Source of the DNA: Actinomycetes bacterium
GTDB lineage: Bacteria; Actinomycetota; Acidimicrobiia; Spongiisociales; UBA5794
Length of the DNA stretch: 64,000 nt
Assembly (NCBI GenBank): GCA_024638645.1
Contig: JAHEJX010000214.1
Coordinates: 1 to 64,000 of the forward strand
Reading direction: 5' to 3'
The position numbers and the translations under genes are program-made. Under the pieces are notes generated by a model. That model was not told the origin of the DNA. It did no database searches and saw only the letters and a list, made by a program, of their open reading frames with translations. Positions 42,929 to 52,440 of this stretch are shown piece after piece; positions within the stretch are counted from its first letter, which is position 1, and every line of letters starts with the position of its first letter.

Positions 42929-45253
42929 CTAAGGGTCAGTCAGCAGCGCCTCGGCGTAGGTCTCATCAAGTGAGGCGTACAGCTCCTCCTCCTGTTCAAA
43001 GTGGAGCCGCAGCACGGCATGCAGCCCATACAGGAGGCGATGAAGGTCGCGCAGATCGGCCGGCTCCGGGCCGGATGGATGCAGGTCGGCGACGACACGA
43101 TCGAACGAGTCGATGAGGTGGAAGATCTCGCGATGCGAGCGGCTCATGGCCGCAAGGGGGTCCTCACCGTCGAGGCTGGCGGCGATCTCCGGGTAGATCT
43201 GCTGTTCGTCCGCTCGCTCGTGGGGCAGGATGACGTCGCTGAGGAAGCTGCGCATCGCCTTGAGTTCGGCTCCCGCCGCGGCCGGTTCGAGGCTCAGCAA
43301 GCGGTCGGCCGTATCGCGAATAGCGTCCAGGCGTGGCATGAGCTGGTCATGCTCGGCACGCAGCTTGCGGGACAGCTCGGGAGACAATGTCGGTCGGCGA
43401 TCGCCGCCTTGTCCGTCACCGAGGGCTCGAAGTGCGTTGCCGATGGCAACAATGTCGATGAGCTCCTGGGTTATGGCCCCGAGGATCGGAGCCAGCAGCC
43501 CGACTGCGGCGAAACCCATGGCGCCTAGCGACAGCCCCATTCCGATGACAACGCTCTGGAGAGCGATGCGACGCGACCGCTTGGCGATGTGGATGCCGTC
43601 GAGGACCCGGTGCAACCTGTCCACCATGATGACGACGTCCGCCGCCTCAGAGGAGGCACCGGCACCGCGAGCACCCATCGCCACGCCCACGTGAGCTGCG
43701 GCCAGCGCCGGAGCGTCGTTGATGCCGTCACCGACCATGACGGTTACGCCCTCCTCGGTGAACTGGCGCACTGCATCCACTTTTTCGGCCGGGGTGCATT
43801 CGGCGAGGACCTGATCGATCCCGATAGCAAGACCGACAGACTGGGCGACGACCGGGTGATCGCCGGTTGCCATCACAATCCGGGCCACACCGGCGCGGCG
43901 CAGCCCGCGGATCGCACGGGCCGCATCCGGCCGGATGACATCGTCAAACATGGCCGCGCCCACAATGTCGTCGTCAACGGCTACGAAAACCGTCATCGGC
44001 GCCAACCGGCCCATACGTCGCCGGAACTCTGATACCGCAGCCGACTCCGGACGACTCTCCAGAAGCCAATTGGCGTTGCCCACGCTGACTCGGTGGCCGG
44101 CAACGATGCCGGATATCCCGCCGCCTGGTGTTTCAACGACGTCGACCGGAAGTTCGAGGTCGAGGCCCCGGTCCTGGGCGGTCCTGACGATGGCGCGGGC
44201 GAGCACATGGCTCGAGGCCTGATCGGCTGAGGCCGCCAGGCGAAGGACCTCGGTTTCATCGAATCCGGGTGTGAAGGCCGTCACCGTGCGGAGGCTTGGT
44301 TCGCCGGCGGTAACGGTGCCGGTCTTGTCGAAGACCAGTACCTCGGCTCGCGCCAACGTCTCGAGTGGGCCACCACCACGGAAGATGATGCCGCGTCGCG
44401 CCCCGCGTGAAACGCCGGACACGATGGCGATGGGCACGGCCAGCAATAGCGGGCAAGGAGTTGCCACGACCAGCACGGCCAGCGCTCGAACCGGATCCCC
44501 AGACACAGCCCAGGCCAGGCCGGCGAGGCCAAGCGTCAGCGGCACGAACCAGCCCGCCCAGCGATCGGCCAGCCGCACCACGGGAGCCCGCGACTCCTGC
44601 GCGCTGCGCACCAGCCTGACGATTCCCTCGTACGTACTGGCGGCGGCCGTAGCCACCGCCTGGATCTCGAACGTAGCGGCGGCATTGACGGCGCCGCTAC
44701 TGACCAAATCTCCAGCCGGCCGCTCCACGGGCAATGGCTCCCCGGTGAGTGCCGATTCGTCCAGCACTGCGGGCCCGTCGAGCACGACGCCGTCTACCGG
44801 GACCACTTCCCCGGCCTTCACCATCAGCCGGTTACCGACCTCGACCGCGTCGATGGCGACGGTCACGACATCGTCGCCGAGGATCCGGTGAGCTATTCGG
44901 GGTGCCCTCTCCAGCAGTGCTGTGAGCTCGCGTTCGGCGCGACCAGAGGCGTATTCGTCGAGGAACTGGCCCGTCGCCAGCATGAGTCCGACGATCGCCG
45001 CTGTAAGGATTTCACCGAGGGTCAGAGCTCCGCCGATGGCCAACAGCGCAATCACGTCGATGCCGGGCCGACCCCGCCGCAGCTCTTGAATGATTCCGAC
45101 GACCAGTTGGCTGAGCGGAATGACGGCGGCGACGACGAATGCGGCGTCAGCCGGCCCGTCGGACCCCGCCAGCCAGAGGACACCACCGGCTAGAAGGGCA
45201 ACCACCGAGCCGATAAGGACTGCGAGTGATCTTCTTTTCATCGGGATTCTCAT
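42929..45253 (-). CDS. P1B-type metal ATPase with C-terminal hemerythrin domain (P1B-5-like)
   Basis: A 774-residue heavy-metal exporter. There is no N-terminal metal-binding domain; six core helices surround the actuator (ESALTGEPLP), the metal site VVATPCPLL (TPC type), the phosphorylation site DKTGTV and the hinge VMVGDGINDAP. Residues about 630-770 form a hemerythrin domain with HDQLMP, LPHERADEQQIYPE, RSHREIF, LYGLHAV and LHFEQEEE supplying di-iron ligands. This fusion is known in P1B-5 ATPases (for example rhizobial Nia and an Acidothermus protein) linked to Ni/Fe transport. ATG 45253 is used; ATG 45241 is possible. The shared motif GAGGCAAAGGAC lies upstream. Confidence 0.92.
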   Translation of the reverse strand: MRIPMKRRSLAVLIGSVVALLAGGVLWLAGSDGPADAAFVVAAVIPLSQLVVGIIQELRRGRPGIDVIALLAIGGALTLGEILTAAIVGLMLATGQFLDEYASGRAERELTALLERAPRIAHRILGDDVVTVAIDAVEVGNRLMVKAGEVVPVDGVVLDGPAVLDESALTGEPLPVERPAGDLVSSGAVNAAATFEIQAVATAAASTYEGIVRLVRSAQESRAPVVRLADRWAGWFVPLTLGLAGLAWAVSGDPVRALAVLVVATPCPLLLAVPIAIVSGVSRGARRGIIFRGGGPLETLARAEVLVFDKTGTVTAGEPSLRTVTAFTPGFDETEVLRLAASADQASSHVLARAIVRTAQDRGLDLELPVDVVETPGGGISGIVAGHRVSVGNANWLLESRPESAAVSEFRRRMGRLAPMTVFVAVDDDIVGAAMFDDVIRPDAARAIRGLRRAGVARIVMATGDHPVVAQSVGLAIGIDQVLAECTPAEKVDAVRQFTEEGVTVMVGDGINDAPALAAAHVGVAMGARGAGASSEAADVVIMVDRLHRVLDGIHIAKRSRRIALQSVVIGMGLSLGAMGFAAVGLLAPILGAITQELIDIVAIGNALRALGDGQGGDRRPTLSPELSRKLRAEHDQLMPRLDAIRDTADRLLSLEPAAAGAELKAMRSFLSDVILPHERADEQQIYPEIAASLDGEDPLAAMSRSHREIFHLIDSFDRVVADLHPSGPEPADLRDLHRLLYGLHAVLRLHFEQEEELYASLDETYAEALLTDP

Positions 45254-45345
45254 CCTCGGCCCGTCCCGGCCGGTTCCTCAGGGCGCAATGTCGCGGATGG
45301 TCATCGGCCATCACTTCGAAAATAGGACACGTGTCGTATGGCCAT

Positions 45346-45360
45346 GTAGAGGCAAAGGAC
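45346..45360 (-). promoter_or_regulatory. Shared motif copy 1 (upstream of metal ATPase)
   Basis: The plus-strand sequence GTAGAGGCAAAGGAC (minus GTCCTTTGCCTCTAC) lies 93 bases before the ATPase start. It is identical over 15 bases to the copy before the ABC ATPase gene, and over 12 to the one before the methyltransferase gene. Probable activator or sigma-factor site. Confidence 0.6.
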
Positions 45361-45407
45361 TGTGACGCAGGCCGCCTAGACATGGCCGCTTCCCGCCCGA
45401 GCGCGCC

Positions 45408-46439
45408 TTACCGATCCAACCTCACTCGATGATGACTTGTGCCGAGGAGCTCGCTGCCTTCGAAACCGAAGAACTCGGAGCTGGCCATGAAGAAGATCCG
45501 CCAGCGTTGGATCCATAGCTTCGTGGCGTCGCCATAGACAGGCCGCAGTGCCGCCTCGACCGCCCGTCGGTTCTTGTCGAGATTCGCCAGCCAGGCGTCG
45601 AGCGTCTTGCGGTAGTGACTGCCGTCGATCCACCAAGTCTGCTCGAGCTGGTGCGGCTCGATCAAGCGATGGAACAGATGGTGTGACGGCATGACGCCAC
45701 CCGCAAAGAAATGGCGTGCCATCCAGTCGCCGGGACCGCGGTCCTCGAACTCCCACCAGTGTTCGACGTGGGAGAAGACATGGACGAACAGCGGGGCGTT
45801 TGGCGTCGTGATCTCGGTCAGGCGGTCGAGCAACGCCGGATGGTTGCGAACGTGCTCCATTGACTCGATCGACACAACGGCGTCGAACTCGCCTGCGACA
45901 TCAAGGCTGTTCACGTCGGCTCGGTGGTGGGTGACATTGGTGAGGCCCTTACCGGCAGCTCGTTTGCGAATGAAGTCGCCCTGCGATTCCGAATTGGAGA
46001 CCGCAACCACATCGGCACCGGGGAACCGTTCGCCGAGGTAGAGCGACATCGAGCCCCATCCGCAGCCAAGGTCGAGCACCCGCATGCCGTCCTCGATGCC
46101 CGCTCGCTCGGCGCTGAGGGCGAGCATGGCCTCTTCGGCGTCGGCAAGGTCTGTGGTGTCGTCTTCCCAGAGGCACGAGGAGTACTTGAGATGGGGTCCG
46201 AGGACGACCTCGAAGAACTCGGCCGGCACCTCGTAATGCTGTTCGTTGGCCTGCTCGGGAGCGAGCGCGATTGGGCCCGCATGCCAGCGGCGCAACACCG
46301 CGGCCCGCTCGGCGGCCGGCATGCCGGCCTCCTCCTTGAGGCGCTGCCGCACGACGTAGCGGCAGCCCTGCCGCAGGATGTGGTCCGGCAGGCCACGCTC
46401 TGCAGCGGCAATGGCGAGTTTGGACAGCTGATCTCGCAT
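45408..46439 (-). CDS. Cyclopropane-fatty-acid-synthase-like SAM methyltransferase (coclaurine N-methyltransferase-like)
   Basis: A 343-residue methyltransferase. The family block HYEVPAEFFEVVLGPHLKYS is followed by the SAM site VLDLGCGWGSMSLYLGERF and FDAVVSIESMEHV. The C-terminus (RWRIFFMASSEFFGFEGSEL) is typical of CFA-type enzymes that methylate lipids or amines. Start 46439 is chosen because the domain begins shortly after; the track ORF to 46844 is mostly low-complexity shadow and overlaps the ABC permease gene. Ribosome site is weak. Substrate is uncertain: unsaturated phospholipid acyl chain or small amine. Confidence 0.88.
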   Translation of the reverse strand: MRDQLSKLAIAAAERGLPDHILRQGCRYVVRQRLKEEAGMPAAERAAVLRRWHAGPIALAPEQANEQHYEVPAEFFEVVLGPHLKYSSCLWEDDTTDLADAEEAMLALSAERAGIEDGMRVLDLGCGWGSMSLYLGERFPGADVVAVSNSESQGDFIRKRAAGKGLTNVTHHRADVNSLDVAGEFDAVVSIESMEHVRNHPALLDRLTEITTPNAPLFVHVFSHVEHWWEFEDRGPGDWMARHFFAGGVMPSHHLFHRLIEPHQLEQTWWIDGSHYRKTLDAWLANLDKNRRAVEAALRPVYGDATKLWIQRWRIFFMASSEFFGFEGSELLGTSHHRVRLDR

Positions 46440-46495
46440 ACATAGAAGGTAACGGTGCGGCGGGCCTAGACGGATGACGGGCGGAAGCGGCACCC

Positions 46496-46510
46496 GCTGA
46501 GGCAAAGGAC
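46496..46510 (-). promoter_or_regulatory. Shared motif copy 2 (upstream of methyltransferase)
   Basis: GCTGAGGCAAAGGAC lies 57 bases before the methyltransferase start and shares the 12-base core GAGGCAAAGGAC with the other two copies. The remainder of 46440-46657 holds no gene. Confidence 0.55.
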
Positions 46511-46657
46511 GAGGCGAGCAAGAGCCAGAGCAGCCAACCGCGAAGCCGAAGCCCAAGGCCTCAGTATCTGAGTCCGAGGCCGAGTCGACCTCTGCAAAGA
46601 AGTAGGCGGCGACAGCCGGCTCCGGGTGGCGGCGGAACAGGGAGACGAATGTTCCGT

Positions 46658-49081
46658 CTACTCCACGAGGCGCAGCGTGCCGGGGACGTCCATCCGCCGC
46701 ATTCGGCGCACCGTCAGCAACGGGGCGGCGGCTACCACGAGGATGCCCATTGCAGCCACGATGGCCACGGTCTGCGGGTTGACGACGACCAATAACCCGA
46801 AGTCGGGCAATGTCTCCGTCAGCAGCCGCTGCGTCATCCACCACACCATGGCGAAGCCGCCGGCTAGCCCGACGAGCGTGGCGGCGATCCCGAGGACCAA
46901 GCTCTCCGTTGAGGCCAGCCGCAGCGCCTTTCGCACTTTGACGCCGAAGGCGAACATGGTGGCGTGCTCTCTGGCCCGGGCCTCGAGATTGATCGCAGCA
47001 GTGTTGAAGGCAATCAACAGCGCCAGGAACAGGATCGCAACGATCATCACCCGCAGTACACCAAGAATCTGATCGAACGCGTCGCGCACCGCATCCGTGA
47101 CAGCAGTGACCGACTGCACCGAGGTGACGGCGCCCAGGGGGAATAGCTCTTGCTGCACTTGCGCCGTCGCCGATCCCGTCTCTGGCAGCACATTGAGGGC
47201 ATTGGTGATGCCGGTCATGTTCAACATGCCCGCCTGGCCGAGGTCCATATAGACGATGCTGCGCAGCGGCGATGGGTGCGTGCCCAAGACCGGCAGCCGG
47301 CTCTCCACAAACCGATAAGAGAGTCCGTCGCGCAGAGGGTGGCGGAGCGTGACCGTGTCGCCGACGCTCAGGTTGAGGTCGGTTGCAGCCTTGTCGGCAA
47401 GCAACACGCCGGCCTGTTCCGTCAACTCACCAGAGGAGACTGTCGGGCTCCACATGCCATTGCGCATGTCGGCCAGCTCGATGAACACCTCGAACTCGGT
47501 TGCCGCGCTGGCCACGGATCCCCCCACACGCAGCGTTGGCTCGACCACGTCAACCGACTCCGCCGCCTGGACCGCGACCACCTGGGGTGCAGTGACCGGG
47601 TAGAACGTATCGAGAGATACCGCGACCCGATCGGGTGCGCTTCCAACAGACTCGCGTTCCGCCGTATCGACAGCTTCAAAGACAGAGTCCATGATGCCGA
47701 GGAATCCCATCAGCACGGTCAACGAGGCGGCGATCCCGAGGACCGTGAGCGCGGTGCGCCGGCGAGCCCTTCGCAGGTTGCGGAACGGGAGCACGGAGAA
47801 GGTGTTGCGCACACGCCTGGCCTTGCCGCCCCGCAGCCCGACGGCAGTCAGATGCATCGGCTTGATAGCTTCGATCGGCGCTACCCGCACTGCGCGCCAC
47901 ACCGGGATTGCGCTGGCCAGGAACGGAATGAAGAACCCGATCGCTGCGACTCTCATGAAAACTGCCACCGGGAAAGCTGTCTCCCAGGTTGGCAGCGGAA
48001 TCAGGGAGGTGAAGACCGTGGCCATCGCGTTGCCGATGAAGACCCCGAACATGACCCCGAACAGCACGCCGAGCACCGCGATCTGGGCGCTCACCAGCAG
48101 CGGGCGGATCGCCAGAAGGCGTGGGCTCACGCCGAGCGCCATGCCGACGCCGATCTCCCTGCGCTGCTGTTCGGCAAGCCGGTGGATCAGGTTGAAGGCG
48201 GCCCCGACGGCGCCGCCGATCAAAAGGAAGGCGAGCGCATTGAACATTGCCTGGTCCTGGTCGACGTCCGTCGTCAGCGCGGTGTACGAGAGGTTGTCGT
48301 CGCGGGTAAAGACGGTGGATCCGAATGGCTGCTCGGCGAGGGCAGCTTCGAGCTCGGTCTTGACCGCGTCCCTGTCCGCGCCCGGCACCAGTGTCAGCAC
48401 GAGGTTGTTCACTTGCCCGGGCAGGGCGGCGAGCTCCTGGGCCGTGGCGAGCGTCGTGAACAAGCCGGCGAACGTAGCTTCTGACATGAACATCTCGCCT
48501 TCGGGGGCCACGGTGAAGTACTCCGGCGTGGTGGCTTGGCCGACGAAGTCAACGCTGCGGCCGCCGCTCACCTCGATCGTCCCGGTTGGTGCAATGTCGT
48601 AGAAGGTGGCGAACGTGCGTTCCAGCATTACGGCCGGAGCGCCGGAGTCGGCCTCGTTCAGTAGCCGCCCGCTGAACGCGTGGTACGAGTTGACGTGCGG
48701 TCCGCCCTGCGAGAAGTCAGAGCCGACGATTGCACCGCGCACCAGAACGGTCTGGGCGTCGGTCGAGGCGTCTACCTGGGTGGGTGCGACCAGCCGCTCC
48801 TCCGAGGCTGCCACCGATGCCGCCGCTGGGAAGCTCGCCACCACGGCCTGGAGTGTTCCTTGGTCGACGGTGCTGCCGGACGCAGTGTCGATGCGAAGGT
48901 CGTACATGGCCAGTTCGGCGTAGCTGGCGTCGTAGGAGACGGTGCGCCACTCAGTCGTCGAGGTAAGCCCGGCGTAACCGCCTGTGCCGATGGCGATAAC
49001 GATGGCGATGGCAGTCACTTTGGGCCAGTGGGCTCGCAGATCGCGCCACGACCATTTGAGGAGAAGTCGTGAAGTCTTCAT
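46658..49081 (-). CDS. FtsX/MacB-type ABC transporter permease with two FtsX domains
   Basis: An 807-residue membrane protein. An N-terminal helix (VTAIAIVIAIGTGGYAGL) and a large external domain are followed by three helices with the FtsX motif QQRREIGVGMALGVSPRLLA; the pattern then repeats, with a second external domain and the C-terminal FtsX helices. Such proteins use an external domain for mechanotransmission, lipoprotein extraction or peptide export rather than import. It lies 9 bases after the ATPase gene with AGGGG as ribosome site, forming a two-gene operon. Confidence 0.88.
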   Translation of the reverse strand: MKTSRLLLKWSWRDLRAHWPKVTAIAIVIAIGTGGYAGLTSTTEWRTVSYDASYAELAMYDLRIDTASGSTVDQGTLQAVVASFPAAASVAASEERLVAPTQVDASTDAQTVLVRGAIVGSDFSQGGPHVNSYHAFSGRLLNEADSGAPAVMLERTFATFYDIAPTGTIEVSGGRSVDFVGQATTPEYFTVAPEGEMFMSEATFAGLFTTLATAQELAALPGQVNNLVLTLVPGADRDAVKTELEAALAEQPFGSTVFTRDDNLSYTALTTDVDQDQAMFNALAFLLIGGAVGAAFNLIHRLAEQQRREIGVGMALGVSPRLLAIRPLLVSAQIAVLGVLFGVMFGVFIGNAMATVFTSLIPLPTWETAFPVAVFMRVAAIGFFIPFLASAIPVWRAVRVAPIEAIKPMHLTAVGLRGGKARRVRNTFSVLPFRNLRRARRRTALTVLGIAASLTVLMGFLGIMDSVFEAVDTAERESVGSAPDRVAVSLDTFYPVTAPQVVAVQAAESVDVVEPTLRVGGSVASAATEFEVFIELADMRNGMWSPTVSSGELTEQAGVLLADKAATDLNLSVGDTVTLRHPLRDGLSYRFVESRLPVLGTHPSPLRSIVYMDLGQAGMLNMTGITNALNVLPETGSATAQVQQELFPLGAVTSVQSVTAVTDAVRDAFDQILGVLRVMIVAILFLALLIAFNTAAINLEARAREHATMFAFGVKVRKALRLASTESLVLGIAATLVGLAGGFAMVWWMTQRLLTETLPDFGLLVVVNPQTVAIVAAMGILVVAAAPLLTVRRMRRMDVPGTLRLVE

Positions 49082-49090
49082 TGCATCCCC

Positions 49091-49789
49091 TCACCAGTGC
49101 AGGTCTGCGACTGCGGCCTTACCGCCGACGGGCGGCCCGTCGCTGACGATGCGCCCGTTCGACAACTCGACCACTCGGTCGGCCATGCGGGAGATCTCTC
49201 GATTGTGGGTCACTACCAGCACTGCCCGCCCGGCTGCCGCTTGATCCTGAAGCAGCTCGAGGATCTGCACGCCTGTGCGGAAGTCGAGTTCGCCGGTGGG
49301 CTCGTCGCACAGCAGGATCGGGTTCTTCGTGGCTAGGGCCCGAGCAATGGCGACGCGCTGTTGCTCGCCTCCGGACAGCTCGTGCGGGAAGCGATCCATC
49401 TTGTCAGCAAGACCGACGCTTGCCATCACCTCGCTGGCGTCAGCGTCTGAGCCGGCTGCGTCGGCGCCGAATTGGACGTTCTCGGCCGCAGTCAGGCCGG
49501 GAAACAGGTTGAAAGACTGAAATATGAAGCAGACCGTGCGCGCCCGGAAGTCGAACAGCTCGCGCCGCGAGGCACGGGTGATATCGACGCCATTGACTCG
49601 CACGAGCCCATCGCTCGCGGTGTCGAGCGCCCCGACGACGTTGAGGAGGGTCGTCTTGCCGCTGCCGGACGGTCCGAGTACTACGACGAACTCGCCCCGG
49701 TCGACGAGCAGTTCGATGTCGTCGAGGGCGGTGACGGCGAGCGGTCCTTCTCCGTAGCGCTTGGCGACATCCTTCATCTCGATCAGCAT
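49091..49789 (-). CDS. ABC transporter ATP-binding protein (LolD/MacB type)
   Basis: A 232-residue ATPase with Walker [12 protein letters not shown], signature [15 protein letters not shown] and Walker [13 protein letters not shown], the TGELD form being typical of LolD/MacB/FtsE ATPases. It drives the downstream FtsX-type permease. The ribosome site GGGGGCGAG precedes the ATG. A copy of the shared motif lies 109 bases upstream. Confidence 0.92.
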   Translation of the reverse strand: MLIEMKDVAKRYGEGPLAVTALDDIELLVDRGEFVVVLGPSGSGKTTLLNVVGALDTASDGLVRVNGVDITRASRRELFDFRARTVCFIFQSFNLFPGLTAAENVQFGADAAGSDADASEVMASVGLADKMDRFPHELSGGEQQRVAIARALATKNPILLCDEPTGELDFRTGVQILELLQDQAAAGRAVLVVTHNREISRMADRVVELSNGRIVSDGPPVGGKAAVADLHW

Positions 49790-49897
49790 CTCGCCCCCTT
49801 CTTCAGGAATTGCCGGGGGGCCGAAGACCGGGACCGTCGCCTCGGACCAGGGTCCGACGGCCCACAGCTCGAATCTATGCCGGCGCCACGAAGTGCT

Positions 49898-49912
49898 GTA
49901 GAGGCAAAGGAC
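49898..49912 (-). promoter_or_regulatory. Shared motif copy 3 (upstream of ABC ATPase)
   Basis: GTAGAGGCAAAGGAC, identical to copy 1 over all 15 bases, lies 109 bases before the LolD-type start. On the minus strand a TA-rich stretch (CATAGATT) follows about 20 bases later, as TATTTT does after copy 1, which would place the motif near or above -35. Confidence 0.6.
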
Positions 49913-50024
49913 CGGTTGTCAGCGGGCGGCCCCGGTTTTCAGCCGAGCGGTGGCGCCGTCTGGCACAGACGAAGGGCAGTCCAGCTTTGGTGACTAGCGT
50001 CGTCCTGCATCTAAAGGAGGATCA

Positions 50025-50354
50025 GTGTTTTTAGTGAGACGTGTCTGGGAGACCAAGGCGGGCGAGGCGCGGCTGGCTGCTTCGCTGGTGGCGGCCATGG
50101 GCGAGGAATACGAGTCGGTCGGCAAGCGGACGCCGTCGCGGGTGTACTTCAACAACGGCACAGTGCCCGGTGACCGCAACCGGGTCTACATGGAGTGGAC
50201 CGAGGACGTCATCGACAGCACCTATCGCAAAGACATTGTCGAGAGCCCACAACACGCCCGCGACCTCTACGCCAAGCTGCGCGAGCTGACGGTTGACAAC
50301 TGGATCGAGTTCTACGAGCTGATGACGCCGGAGAAGATGCTCGAAGCAGAGTGA
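50025..50354 (+). CDS. Conserved small protein, unknown function
   Basis: A 109-residue soluble protein. Start GTG 50025 has an excellent ribosome site (AAAGGAGG). The sequence FLVRRVWETKAGEARLAASL with RVYFNNGTVPGDRNRVYMEW suggests a ferredoxin-like dimeric alpha/beta barrel (NIPSNAP/Dabb type), but the match is by layout only. It diverges from the ABC operon, so promoters for both lie in 49790-50024. Confidence 0.75.
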   Translation: MFLVRRVWETKAGEARLAASLVAAMGEEYESVGKRTPSRVYFNNGTVPGDRNRVYMEWTEDVIDSTYRKDIVESPQHARDLYAKLRELTVDNWIEFYELMTPEKMLEAE

Positions 50355-50576
50355 GGCGGCAGCCGCCGCCATGGGGCGTCGGCCGCATGCAGGTTTGGCC
50401 GCAAGAGGCGCAGATTCGGACAGAACGACCCGACGTTGCAGAGCGCGAGTATCGCCACGAAAACGCGCGAAAACATTCCTTCGGATCGGTCACCAAAAGG
50501 TGAGGGGATCGGTACGTTTACGCGATTCCCGGGGATTTCGGCAGTGACCGGCCCCGCCTAAAAACAGGAGAAACGC

Positions 50577-52112
50577 ATGCGGCGTCGGTTCGTAATGCTC
50601 TCTGTCCTTGCCCTGGTGCTCTCGCTCACGCCCGTCGTGGCCGCAGGCGCCTCCGTCAACTCGTGTGACACACGGGTCAACAACACTTACAAGAAGCTTC
50701 TCGAGTGTGTCACGCTCGACGGCGCTCGTGAACACCAGGCGGCATTCCAAACAATTGCGGACGCCAACGGCGGCATCCGCACATCGGGTACTCCCGGCTA
50801 CGACGATTCGGTCGCCTACGTGGTCGAAAAATTGAACGCAGCCGGCCTCAACGTCATGGTGCAGCCATTCGATTTCCAGACGTTCATCACGTTGAGCCCA
50901 ACGGTGCTCGAGCAAGTCGCTCCGCCACCGGTCGGTCCGGTCGTCAACAGGACCATGTCGTACTCGGGAAGTGGTGACGTCACCGCGGCCGTGAGCACGG
51001 TCAGCCCCATAACGGGCTGCAACGCCGGTGACTTTGCCGGGTTCCCCTCCGGCAACATCGCCCTCATCAGCCGCGGAGCGTGCACGTTTGCGCTCAAGGC
51101 AACCAACGCTTACAACGCAGGTGCGGCTGCCGTGATCATCTACAACAACATCCCGGGCCAGCTCAACGGCACGCTAGGTAACAGCTTCACGCTGAACATC
51201 GGCGTCACCGGCGTTACTCAGGACGTCGGTCAGCAGCTGGCGGCGACGCCGGGCCTGGTGATGCGCCTCAAGACCGAAACGTTCCGCGGTGTCGCCACCA
51301 CGTACAACGTGATCGCAGAGACGCCGTGGGGCAACCCGAACAACGTCGTGATGGTCGGTGCCCACCTCGACTCAGTCAATGCCGGCCCCGGCATCCAGGA
51401 CAATGGCTCCGGTTCCGCAGCCATCCTCGAGGTGGCCGAGAACATGGCCAAGACGAAGGGCGTCAACAAAGTGCGCTTCGCCTGGTGGGGCGCAGAAGAG
51501 TCAGGCCTGGTCGGCTCGACCTTCTACGTCAACAACCTGAGCCAAGCCCAGCAAGACAAGATCGCGCTCTACCTGAACTTCGACATGATCGGCTCGCCGA
51601 ACCACGTGTTCTTCGTTTACGACGGCGATGACTCGGATGCCGTGGGCGCCGGCCCCGGTCCGGCTGGATCCGCGCAGATCGAGAAACTGTTCGAGACCTA
51701 CTACGCCAACACCAACAACTCGTGGAAGGGCACCGATTTCTCAGGCCGTTCCGACTACGGACCGTTCATTGCGGTGGGTATCCCATCGGGCGGTCTGTTC
51801 ACGGGAGCTGAGGGGATCAAGACTGATGCGGAGGCCGCGATCTGGGGCGGCACCGCAGGCGACCAGTACGACCCGTGCTACCACCTGGCGTGCGACACCT
51901 ACGACAACATCAACTTGAGCGCGTTCGACACCAACACGGATGCCGTGGCGTTCTCAACGCTGACGTACGCCTTCTCGACCTATCCGGTCAACGGAGTGCC
52001 CGGCAAGCACGTACCAGGGGCACCGTCGGGCGGGTCAGGCAACGGCAGCGCTGCCGGATATCCCGGTGGCGATTCGAGCGGGCTCCACGACGACGAGCCA
52101 GTAGCGGAGTAG
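50577..52112 (+). CDS. Secreted M28-family aminopeptidase with PA domain
   Basis: A 511-residue exported zinc peptidase. The signal peptide ends near VVAAGASV. A PA insertion (about 120-230) contains GFPSGNIALISRGACTFALK. The M28 metal site runs VGAHLDSVNAGPGIQDNGSG (His, Asp), WWGAEESGLVGS (catalytic and ligand Glu), NFDMIGSPN (Asp) and HLACDTYDN (His). It removes N-terminal residues from peptides outside the cell, like Streptomyces aminopeptidase S. The ribosome site is AGGAGA. A Gly/Ser-rich tail follows the domain. Confidence 0.92.
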   Translation: MRRRFVMLSVLALVLSLTPVVAAGASVNSCDTRVNNTYKKLLECVTLDGAREHQAAFQTIADANGGIRTSGTPGYDDSVAYVVEKLNAAGLNVMVQPFDFQTFITLSPTVLEQVAPPPVGPVVNRTMSYSGSGDVTAAVSTVSPITGCNAGDFAGFPSGNIALISRGACTFALKATNAYNAGAAAVIIYNNIPGQLNGTLGNSFTLNIGVTGVTQDVGQQLAATPGLVMRLKTETFRGVATTYNVIAETPWGNPNNVVMVGAHLDSVNAGPGIQDNGSGSAAILEVAENMAKTKGVNKVRFAWWGAEESGLVGSTFYVNNLSQAQQDKIALYLNFDMIGSPNHVFFVYDGDDSDAVGAGPGPAGSAQIEKLFETYYANTNNSWKGTDFSGRSDYGPFIAVGIPSGGLFTGAEGIKTDAEAAIWGGTAGDQYDPCYHLACDTYDNINLSAFDTNTDAVAFSTLTYAFSTYPVNGVPGKHVPGAPSGGSGNGSAAGYPGGDSSGLHDDEPVAE

Positions 52113-52136
52113 ATCGCCCGCACCATGAAGATGACA

Positions 52137-52165
52137 GCGAGGGGGCGCCGATGGCGCCCCCTCGC
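52137..52165 (+). terminator. Terminator after the M28 peptidase gene
   Basis: A perfect 13-base stem, GCGAGGGGGCGCC with GGCGCCCCCTCGC, and a GAT loop, 24 bases after the stop. It is followed by TTCGCG rather than a T-run. Confidence 0.7.
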
Positions 52166-52440
52166 TTCGCGAGAAAAGTCGCAGTTTCGGCAATCGGGAG
52201 CATGGGTAGGGCCACTATTCTCTGGCGCAGTCTTCTACGGCAGCGTTTGATTGAGTTGGAGCCGGATGCGGCTCGCGGGCTGAGCAGCCCGCACCGAAAC
52301 GCAGGAATCCCTGCACTCGCCGAAGAGGCGCCCGTGGGCACCGTGTGGTGTCGAGTTTGCGGCGTTGATGCGGGTGTGAACCCGAGCGCTGGCTGCCACC
52401 CCGGCACAGAGCCTCTTCGCTTCGCACACTGGAGCATGCC
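52166..52440. other. Gene-free stretch with one palindrome
   Basis: No convincing gene is seen. A perfect hairpin GCGGGCT-GAGC-AGCCCGC lies at 52275-52292. Its GAGC loop matches that of the palindrome at 16267-16290. The open frames crossing this stretch lack starts or coding character. Confidence 0.45.

Noticed and set aside
45346-45360. DosR-type box (GGGACTTTNGNCCCT) reading of the shared motif
   Set aside because: GTCCTTTGCCTC looks similar in part but lacks the palindromic halves; no DosR claim is made.
47150-48484. 444-residue plus-strand ORF opposite the FtsX permease
   Set aside because: Low-complexity His/Arg-rich shadow of a clear FtsX gene.
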